The notes beneath the pieces were generated by a model that worked only from the letters and a program-made list of their open reading frames with translations, had not been told where the DNA came from and ran no database searches. Positions 49,826 through 56,692 of a stretch of DNA of 64,000 nucleotides are shown here, one piece after another. Within the stretch, counting starts at the first letter, position 1; each line of letters starts with the position of its first letter. The position numbers were made by a program, and so were the translations under genes. Source of the DNA: Bacteroidota bacterium (GTDB lineage Bacteria > Bacteroidota > Bacteroidia > Palsa-965); assembly GCA_016194975.1 (NCBI GenBank), contig JACQAM010000001.1, positions 31,034 through 95,033 of the forward strand, read 5' to 3'.

Positions 49826-50662
49826 TCAATTCTCATACCCCAGCGCCGCCAGCGTTTCCGAAAATTCCCCATTGAGCCACACAATTGTTTCCTTCTGCAA
49901 TTTATTTTTATGATCGCCCGCGCGCACGTAACGCTTGTGCGCATGCACGTCTTCTTTTTCCTGCATAAAATCTTTTTCACTTACAATTTCTCCTTTTTCC
50001 ACCGGCAGATCGGCAAATACAGAAAGTGAATCCTCGAATGACTGCGGATCGCTGATGAGCGTTTCATATTTCATGAACAACACATTTGGTTTGCCGATCC
50101 ACGTGAGATAGGTGCGGAATCTTTTTTTGAAATCGGGCGTAATATATTTCACGTATTCATCAATGGAAAGTGACCCTGCTTTTTCTTTCAGCGCAAAAAA
50201 ATCGGAGTTCAGCGCAGGATGAGAATATTTTGTACTGAAGTAATGTGACACCAACACATCACGCGGGTCACGCAACACAAGAAGAATTTTCACATCGCTG
50301 AAAACCGGAATGCTGAACGGGAAACGGAATGCCACATGAAAAATTCCATTCACCGAAAACACCCGTGCGCGCAGATCTTCATCCGCAAGAAAACTTTCGC
50401 GGCGCTGCAATCCGGTTTTTGCAAAATAAGAACTGAGATCAGCCACCCGGTAATTATTTTTCCTGAAAAAAGGAGCGAGCCGCTGTGAAAGCAAAGAAGA
50501 CGCCGCTTTATGCACCGTAAAAAAAATAAAAGAAGGACGGTTGCTCTGCGTGTGCAGTTTCCCTCTCAGAAGATCCTGCTCCACTTTGAAAAAAAACAAA
50601 CGGAGTAAAAATCCTTTCAGTTGCAATTTTATTTTAATGAAGAAGACAGGCATCGGGTTCAA
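49826..50662 (-). CDS. Sulfotransferase (first of three)
   Basis: 278 residues. The PAPS 5'-phosphosulfate loop is FFTVHKAASSLLSQRL (about residues 47-62), and the 3'-phosphate motif is LVLRDPRDVLVSHYF with Arg131. It transfers sulfate from PAPS to a hydroxyl or amine. It is on the opposite strand, tail-to-tail with the glycosyltransferase (27 bp between stops). Substrate unknown; a glycan or lipid is likely from context. Confidence 0.8.
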   Translation of the reverse strand: MNPMPVFFIKIKLQLKGFLLRLFFFKVEQDLLRGKLHTQSNRPSFIFFTVHKAASSLLSQRLAPFFRKNNYRVADLSSYFAKTGLQRRESFLADEDLRARVFSVNGIFHVAFRFPFSIPVFSDVKILLVLRDPRDVLVSHYFSTKYSHPALNSDFFALKEKAGSLSIDEYVKYITPDFKKRFRTYLTWIGKPNVLFMKYETLISDPQSFEDSLSVFADLPVEKGEIVSEKDFMQEKEDVHAHKRYVRAGDHKNKLQKETIVWLNGEFSETLAALGYEN

Positions 50663-50755
50663 ATATCGGGAATACCGGCTTAGGATAAATTCTTTTGCAG
50701 CAAAGACATTTTAATTTTCTATGTGGTCATCGCTGCCATTGGTCAATTGTATTGT

Positions 50756-50924
50756 TTAAGAGGCTGTTTAAATTTCATCCTTCTGTTTTGTTATGCACCA
50801 TTTTTGTCCATCCTTCGTTGCATTTCTTGGCCGTAGTCGCTCCACTATGGCCTGCAAAATGCGCCTCGGCTGAACAAAAATGGCGCATAACAATTCCAAA
50901 AAATGAATTTTAAACAGCCTCTAA
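50756..50924. repeat. Complete palindromic MITE-like element, family A
   Basis: Within the 329-bp gene-free stretch 50663-50991. Left arm TTAAGAGGCTGTTTAAATTT and right arm ending TTTAAACAGCCTCTAA are inverted repeats of about 40 bp. The interior continues the symmetry (GCACCATTTTTGTCCA against TGAACAAAAATGGCGC, then GGCCGTAGT against ACTATGGCC), so the full 169 bp folds into one long imperfect hairpin. It has no coding capacity. A partial copy is at 1627. Downstream, TACCTTAG (50980-50987) resembles a -7 box for the next gene. Confidence 0.75.
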
Positions 50925-50991
50925 CTTACTTCACCTAAAATACCAATACCGCAATAACCACTAACCAATAACCAACCCGTACCTTAGTCCC

Positions 50992-51642
50992 ATGATCATC
51001 GATGGATTCGGAATTCGTTTGGTTCGCCTCACACACGACGACATTGAACTGGTGCGCATTCACCGCAATTCGGAAAACATAAAACGTTTCATGGAATACC
51101 AGGAAGAGATCACAGTGAAAATGCAGGAAAAATGGTTCGCCTCCATTGACAACGAATTCAATAATTATTTCATCATCGAATTCAAAGAAGAAAAATGCGG
51201 GCTCATTTACGGTGCGCAGATCGACTGGGAAAAAAAAGAAACCGGCAACGGCGGGATTTTTATCTGGAATGAAAAATACATGGAAACTCCTGTCCCGCTC
51301 GCGGCTTCACTCGTGCTCACTGATCTTTCTTTCCTTACGGGATTTGAAAGAACATTCGTGAAAATTGTCCGCGACAATTATCCGGCCATTGCCTTCAACC
51401 GCAATCTCGGTTATGAAATTCTTCGCGGACAGGAAAATGAAAAGAACCAGCGTTATGTACTGGAGAAAAGTAATTATGAAAAAAAATCGGCGCGCTTCCG
51501 CGAATCATTCGTGAAAATGTACGGCGATGTTTTTCTTGGAACATTGAATGATCCGCATCATCCTTCCTCTGAAAAAATTATTGCAATTTACGACTCTCTT
51601 CCTGCGGAAAGCAGGCGGCGGCTTCAATTGAAAATCGGATGA
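50992..51642 (+). CDS. GNAT-family N-acetyltransferase-like protein
   Basis: 216 residues. The N-terminus (IRLVRLTHDDIELVRIHRNS), the central strand pair (YFIIEFKEEKCGLIYGAQID) and the closing NYPAIAFNRNLGYEI, which resembles the NxxAxxxYxKxGF end of RimJ-like GNATs, support the fold. It would transfer an acyl group from CoA to an amine. Its stop overlaps the next start by 4 bp, the first of three genes in such tight coupling. Confidence 0.7.
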   Translation: MIIDGFGIRLVRLTHDDIELVRIHRNSENIKRFMEYQEEITVKMQEKWFASIDNEFNNYFIIEFKEEKCGLIYGAQIDWEKKETGNGGIFIWNEKYMETPVPLAASLVLTDLSFLTGFERTFVKIVRDNYPAIAFNRNLGYEILRGQENEKNQRYVLEKSNYEKKSARFRESFVKMYGDVFLGTLNDPHHPSSEKIIAIYDSLPAESRRRLQLKIG

Positions 51643-52379
51643 AAGCTATTTGGGAAAAAGATTCAGGAGTGGAAATAAAACCGTGGTATTCCTATCACGG
51701 TGGAAAATATTCCGGTGCACTTCCCTCTTTTTTCGATGAAACCGGTTGGGCCTGGCTCGAAGAAGGAAGAAAAAATTACGCAGCGATCCGCCAGGAAATT
51801 GAAATCCTGATGATGCAGAAAACAAATTCGCTGGAACCTTATTTCAATAAAGGGCTCGTGAATGAAGGCGGAAAATGGGAAGTGGTGAAATTTTTTTTCT
51901 GGGGACAACGCGTATCTGAAAACTGCACGGCATGCCCGCAACTGAACCGGTTTCTTTCGGGAATACCCGGTTTGCTCACTGCAGGACTCAGCCACCTCGC
52001 TCCGCACACGCGCATTCACCCGCACCTGGGCGACACGAACACGGTGGCGCGCTGTCACCTCGGTTTGAAAATTCCGGCGCAACTTCCGCAATGCGGATTG
52101 AAAGTGAAAGAGGAATCGCGATCGTGGAAAGAAGGAGAATGGATCATTTTCTGCGATGCCTACGAACACACCGCGTGGAATGAAACTGACGAAGCACGAT
52201 TCATTCTCATTATCGATGTGTTGTTGCCGCGATTTCTGGATAAACGAAATGACGTTGCTGCGAATGTACTTTCACTTTTAAAATTGCAGGAACTTGAAGG
52301 AAGAAAAAAATGGGTGCGTAAATTGCCGGGGAAGATCCGCGGAATGATACGGCGTTATTACAAATCGAAATTGAAATGA
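51639..52379 (+). CDS. Aspartyl/asparaginyl beta-hydroxylase-like dioxygenase
   Basis: 246 residues. The iron-binding region reads THTRIHPHLGDTN...RCHLGLKIP, then the G-E-W-I-I-F-C-D block with the distal His in YEHTAWNETDEARF, matching the His-x-Asp-like and His ligands and the Arg for 2-oxoglutarate of the Asp_Arg_Hydrox family. It hydroxylates an Asp/Asn-like beta carbon or a related free amino acid using O2 and 2-oxoglutarate. It overlaps both neighbours by 4 bp, suggesting that hydroxylation, acylation and sulfation act on one product. Confidence 0.78.
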   Translation: MKAIWEKDSGVEIKPWYSYHGGKYSGALPSFFDETGWAWLEEGRKNYAAIRQEIEILMMQKTNSLEPYFNKGLVNEGGKWEVVKFFFWGQRVSENCTACPQLNRFLSGIPGLLTAGLSHLAPHTRIHPHLGDTNTVARCHLGLKIPAQLPQCGLKVKEESRSWKEGEWIIFCDAYEHTAWNETDEARFILIIDVLLPRFLDKRNDVAANVLSLLKLQELEGRKKWVRKLPGKIRGMIRRYYKSKLK

Positions 52380-53188
52380 ATCCGGATAAAATTATTTTTC
52401 TTCACATTCCGAAAACGGCGGGCACCACCCTGCACACCGTGATGGCGCGGAATTATCCGAAAAAAAATATACTCACGATCAATGCCATCCGCTGGCCGGA
52501 AAAATTGGAAACACTCGAAGGAAGAAAAAAAGAATCGGTGAAAATTCTTACCGGCCATGTTCCATTCGGCGCACACGAATTCATCGACGGAAAAAATTAC
52601 GAGTACTTCACTTTATTGCGCGAACCCATTGACCGCACCATTTCGCATTACTACCAGGTACTGCGTACACCGCAACATCATTTTGCAAAACAAATGGCGG
52701 AAAAAAAATATTCGCTGAAGCAACTCATGGACAGCGGCGACCTGCTTTACGTCGATAATTTACAAACGAGAATGATCAGCGGTGATTTGCGGATTCCCTA
52801 TGGAAGTGTAAATGAAAACACATTGCAGAAAGCGCTCGACAATATTGAAAAACATTTTTCCGTGGTGGGACTCCAGAATAAATTTGATGAAACGCTTTTG
52901 CTGATCGCGGAACATTACCACTGGAAATTTCCCTGGTATCGCCGGCAACAAATTTCAAAGAATCGAGTGCGCGTGGCCGATCTCGATAAAACAACGCTCG
53001 ATTCGGTGATCGAATACAACCGCATCGATCAGAAATTATTCGAGATCATCAATCAGAAAATGGAAGCGACGCTGCGTGAAGAAGGAAATGATTTTAAAGA
53101 GCGCGTTGAAAAATTCCGCAGGAGAAATCTGCGCTTCACCAAACTCATCAATGCGATTCCGTTTTTTCCGAAGGTAAGAGGGGAGTGA
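52376..53188 (+). CDS. Sulfotransferase, family-2 type (second of three)
   Basis: 270 residues. FLHIPKTAGTTLH (residues 8-20) is the PAPS loop of the sulfotransferase-2/Gal3ST/HS2ST group, and LLREPIDRTISHYY (Arg82) is the 3'-phosphate motif. This group normally sulfates carbohydrate hydroxyls. Third gene of the overlapping triad. The 268-bp stretch after it (53189-53456) holds only simple repeats. Confidence 0.83.
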   Translation: MNPDKIIFLHIPKTAGTTLHTVMARNYPKKNILTINAIRWPEKLETLEGRKKESVKILTGHVPFGAHEFIDGKNYEYFTLLREPIDRTISHYYQVLRTPQHHFAKQMAEKKYSLKQLMDSGDLLYVDNLQTRMISGDLRIPYGSVNENTLQKALDNIEKHFSVVGLQNKFDETLLLIAEHYHWKFPWYRRQQISKNRVRVADLDKTTLDSVIEYNRIDQKLFEIINQKMEATLREEGNDFKERVEKFRRRNLRFTKLINAIPFFPKVRGE

Positions 53189-53192
53189 AAAT

Positions 53193-53216
53193 TGTTGATT
53201 TTAGATTGTTGATTTT
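53193..53216. repeat. Second copy of the dispersed TTGATTTT repeat
   Basis: Identical over 24 bp to 25901-25924. Lies just after the sulfotransferase stop; the remaining 53217-53456 shows no gene and no clear signal. Confidence 0.55.
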
Positions 53217-53456
53217 GGATTTTCGGTTTACTGTTTGTGACCTGCGACTTTGCCGTTTACTGTACGAACTACGAAATGGACGAAGTACGAACAAACGAAT
53301 TGTACGAAGGCCTCACAATGCGTGGCGAACGCATAATCAGCCCTTCCGAAGCCCTCGCGATAGCTTTTGTTTATTTTTCTTTTCCATCAATGAATTCTAC
53401 CCTTAATATTTTCCAACGCTTTTATTCATCGGTTTTCTTTTCACTGCTTCCTGCTT

Positions 53457-54395
53457 CTACTCCTCTTCCGGAAAATTCACTCTCCTTATCATCCGGTTCA
53501 AATAACGCTGCTGCTCAGTTCCATCGACAGGATATTTTCTGCGCTTATGACTGAGTTGAGAAAGATCGAGTTTGAACAGGGTCGGGTAATGAAATGTAGG
53601 ATTCATCAGCCATTTAAAATGACGTTTGAAAAACGGAAGTGAAGCGCCGGGAAAATTTTCAATTTTAAAATGCGGGTATAATTCTTTCAGAACAGTTTTC
53701 AGTTCTTTCCTGTTGTGGCGATACTGAGCGTCATTGCCCCATTCCTTTACCAGTTCCATTCCTATATGAAAGGTGAGATGTTTCTTCGTGAATAGCCGGA
53801 AATTTTCTGCGAACGCATACAAATTGTGAATGAGTACCGTGTCGTGGTAAGGAACACCGACCGCAATATTTTCAAGAACAAATTTATCAAGCAGTGATCT
53901 TTTAAAAACAAACGTGTCATAACCGGTATGCATTTCTCCTGCTTCGGCGTACATCATTTCGAGTTGATCGGGCGAAGAAAATTTTTTCGGAATTCTCCGG
54001 CGGTTGATCACGAAAGCATCGAGTCCCTTTTCCGCCATCGCATTGCAGAAAAAATAAAATCCCGGCATGAGGCAAATATCGATGTTCGTGTAAATGATAT
54101 AATCACTTTGCGAATGTTCTTTCGCGCGTGCAAGAATTTCTCCAAGCAATGGAAGTTTTCTTCCGCTCACGCCCAGATCGGGAAGTGATCGCAGCAAATT
54201 CGGGAGAACGTGGAATTCTGCCGGAATATTTTTTTCTTCTCTCGCGTACGTCACCGCGCACAACTCAACTTTTACTTTTTCCCCGATTTCCTTTTTCGCG
54301 CGCAGTATGGATGCGAACGTGATCGGCTGCATGAGCGCGTGCTCACTACCCGCAGGTGCAGTGAAGGGATTAATGAGGTGAGTGAAGGTGGGCAT
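53457..54395 (-). CDS. Putative glycosyltransferase (GT-A-like)
   Basis: 312 residues, no signal peptide. The central segment DYIIYTNIDICLMPGFY has the strand followed by an acidic metal-binding motif expected in GT-A enzymes. The N-terminal half resembles the Rossmann-like donor site and the C-terminal half is basic and aromatic. Related proteins occur in surface-polysaccharide loci. It stands between the sulfotransferase genes on the opposite strand. The family is not recognised with certainty. The 54396-54595 interval upstream has no gene. Confidence 0.5.
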   Translation of the reverse strand: MPTFTHLINPFTAPAGSEHALMQPITFASILRAKKEIGEKVKVELCAVTYAREEKNIPAEFHVLPNLLRSLPDLGVSGRKLPLLGEILARAKEHSQSDYIIYTNIDICLMPGFYFFCNAMAEKGLDAFVINRRRIPKKFSSPDQLEMMYAEAGEMHTGYDTFVFKRSLLDKFVLENIAVGVPYHDTVLIHNLYAFAENFRLFTKKHLTFHIGMELVKEWGNDAQYRHNRKELKTVLKELYPHFKIENFPGASLPFFKRHFKWLMNPTFHYPTLFKLDLSQLSHKRRKYPVDGTEQQRYLNRMIRRVNFPEEE

Positions 54396-54595
54396 TGTTC
54401 TGTAAAGATAATTTTTACAACTGAGAATTATTCCCGCATCCGGGAAAACTCCCGGTAGAACGGATAGTTCCGATTTTCCTGTGCAATTTCTTCATTTAAC
54501 CGCGAAGGCGCAAAGAAATTTTCATGCAACAAGTTCCCGGCCAATAATAACTAACTCCATTCTTCCATTCTCCATTCTATTCGTATTTTCACACC

Positions 54596-55384
54596 ATGCC
54601 CCGCACGGCAAAACAATATTTCCGCTGGATAAAAGTGAAGCTCGGCCTTTTCGATGAAGGCGCTTTCCGTTTGGCTATCGATGAGATCAGGAAAGACGAC
54701 ACGTTCATTGTTTCGTTTCCTAAATCGGGCAACACGTGGATGCGTTTTCTCATTGCGAATCTCATCAGCGGTGAAAAAGAGATCAGTTTCCGGAATATCG
54801 ATTCCATTGTTCCTGATATTTATTCGGCGAATGAAAAAGTGAATTCACTTTCGTCTCCCCGCTTCATCAAATCGCACGACGCTTACTTCGATCTTTTTCC
54901 GAAATGCATTTACATGGTGCGCGATTACCGCGATGTTTTCGTTTCTTTTTTTCATTACCACAAAGCGCTCGGCGAATTCAAAGGAGAAATTTTAGATTAC
55001 TTAAACGCGATCGATTCACTTCATCCATTCGGAAAATGGAATGAGCATGTGGAAAAAGCATTGGCATTCTCAGAAAAAAATCCGAAAAAAATTCTCCTTG
55101 TGAAATATGAAGATTTGCTCGCTGACACAAAAAATGAAATGGAAAGAATTATTTCATTCGCGGCCATAAAACCCAAACGCACGGTTGCGGAAGCGATCGC
55201 TACGAGTGAATTTTCTGCACTGAAAGAAAAAGAAGAAAAATCCGGCAGTGAATTCCGCGATAGAAGCGGAAAATATTTTTTTCGTGAAGGGAAAAGCGGC
55301 GGGTGGAAATGTTTTCTTCCAGAAGCTGAAGCAAAAACAATTACCGATTCATTTCCCGCACTATGGAAAAAACTCGGCTACTGA
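54596..55384 (+). CDS. Sulfotransferase, family-1 type (third of three)
   Basis: 262 residues. The PAPS loop is FIVSFPKSGNTWMR (residues 37-50), the 3'-phosphate motif YMVRDYRDVFVSFFHYH has Arg109, and the C-terminal GGWKCFLPE is like the GxxGxWK region of cytosolic sulfotransferases. The sequence is unlike the other two, so the three enzymes probably have different acceptors. The TGA stop lies inside the left repeat of palindromic element B. Confidence 0.86.
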   Translation: MPRTAKQYFRWIKVKLGLFDEGAFRLAIDEIRKDDTFIVSFPKSGNTWMRFLIANLISGEKEISFRNIDSIVPDIYSANEKVNSLSSPRFIKSHDAYFDLFPKCIYMVRDYRDVFVSFFHYHKALGEFKGEILDYLNAIDSLHPFGKWNEHVEKALAFSEKNPKKILLVKYEDLLADTKNEMERIISFAAIKPKRTVAEAIATSEFSALKEKEEKSGSEFRDRSGKYFFREGKSGGWKCFLPEAEAKTITDSFPALWKKLGY

Positions 55385-55563
55385 AAAATCGGTAGTGTAC
55401 CAATTTGAAAATTCTGACACTTCTTTGTGACTTTGTGGCCTTGAATATATTCTCCATTTGAAAAATCACTTTGTTGTCCACGAAATAACCGAGGCCACGA
55501 TGGCTCCAGGTTTCACAAAGAAAATTTTGTTGAAACCCAAACTGAGTCACTACCGATTTTTCA
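55382..55563. repeat. Palindromic MITE-like element, family B
   Basis: Perfect 16-bp terminal inverted repeats, TGAAAAATCGGTAGTG (55382-55397) and CACTACCGATTTTTCA (55548-55563). Internal arms continue imperfectly (CTTTGTGGCCTTG against CGAGGCCACGATG). The element fills almost exactly the gap between two convergent genes and its left end supplies the stop codon of the sulfotransferase. No coding content. Confidence 0.7.
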
Positions 55564-55564
55564 A

Positions 55565-56659
55565 TCAATCCTCCGGCTTATTGAAATTCACTTCCAACAA
55601 ATAATGTTCCGGTTCTTTTCCTTTCACCACCTCGGTCAGTTTTAAATTCATCTTTTTATTTCCGTAATGCCAGTAAGCTTCGTACCTCGGAAAATCGCAC
55701 CACCAGCAATTCGTATTCACATCTTTTCTTCCGAAAGGAGAAGGATTCGTAATCACAGAATCCGGCTTACCGTAATTTTTTTCTGCTTCGGCCTCCAACT
55801 CTTTCGCCCGCGGAATCAGCACATCGTCATCGGGCCCCGCGTAAAGTGTGCCCGCATATAGCGCATAACTGAACTGATCGAGCTGCTCATTTTTAAAAAC
55901 AAAATTCCAGTTTCCCTCGCGGTTCTTAAGTGAATCGGTAAATGAATAAATCATTTTTCCGGGAATTATTTCTTTTTCGATATCATCCTTAAGCGCCGGT
56001 CTATTCACTTTCAATTCAGCAGAAGTATTTTCAACACAGTATTTTTTTTCAAGCTGCTTATTTTTTCCCTTCGCAGTAACTAAAAAAGTATAATTGGCGC
56101 TTGTTGGTTTTTCTTTGTGCGCATCATAATTCGCATTCATTTCCCGGTTTTCCCGTGGCAGATCGATCTTTTTTCCCTCGCGTGAAATTTCCATAGACAC
56201 ATCGTGATCACCTGTTTCCCATTCTGCATAAAAAATATCCGTTGTCCAGGCCGTATCTGGCGTCATGAAAGAATTGACGATCATCTTCGTGGGATTTCCG
56301 AAAAGAACAATATTCCTTTTACAAACAATCCGCGCCGATTTCAGAATATTCGAAAGTTCCGTGCTGTCTGCTTTTGGAAATTCAGGAGAAGGACCTGCGT
56401 GATTGCCGGATTGGAACTGAAAACTCCGAACGGTATCATTCTCCATTTGATAAATCGCAGTTCCGTGCACATTTGCGAGCGTGTCTTCTATTTCAAACCA
56501 GTGATTCAGAAATTCAGCATCGGGTTTTGCCTGCGGAAATTCATCGAGAAAATCTTTTTTTGTCATGCCCGGCTTTATCCTGTCCAGCTGTGCGCGCAAA
56601 GCAAAAGGAATAATGAACAATAAAAAGATGAATACTCTTATGCGAATTTTGATTTCCAT
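55565..56659 (-). CDS. Secreted protein, paralogue 1 of a flanking pair
   Basis: 364 residues from the ATG at 56659, chosen because MEIKIRIRVFIFLLFIIPFA is a signal peptide ending at LRAQ; a longer frame upstream lacks one. The mature protein starts LDRIKPGM and shares with the protein at 61099-62139 the features xLRPGM, a SLKNREGNWNFVFKNEQLDQ-like block followed by Y-x-G-x-x-Y, and YGKPDSVIT. No known family. It is divergent from the MBOAT-SGNH gene, with only 33 bp between start codons. Confidence 0.7.
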   Translation of the reverse strand: MEIKIRIRVFIFLLFIIPFALRAQLDRIKPGMTKKDFLDEFPQAKPDAEFLNHWFEIEDTLANVHGTAIYQMENDTVRSFQFQSGNHAGPSPEFPKADSTELSNILKSARIVCKRNIVLFGNPTKMIVNSFMTPDTAWTTDIFYAEWETGDHDVSMEISREGKKIDLPRENREMNANYDAHKEKPTSANYTFLVTAKGKNKQLEKKYCVENTSAELKVNRPALKDDIEKEIIPGKMIYSFTDSLKNREGNWNFVFKNEQLDQFSYALYAGTLYAGPDDDVLIPRAKELEAEAEKNYGKPDSVITNPSPFGRKDVNTNCWWCDFPRYEAYWHYGNKKMNLKLTEVVKGKEPEHYLLEVNFNKPED

Positions 56660-56692
56660 TATGAAAGATAATGTATTTTTCGGGCAATTCAG
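56660..56692. promoter_or_regulatory. Compact divergent promoter region
   Basis: Only 33 bp separate two divergent start codons. TATTTTTCG-type (plus, 56674) and TATCTTTC-type (minus) -7-like boxes are present, so both transcripts would be almost leaderless and are likely to be regulated together. Confidence 0.35.
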
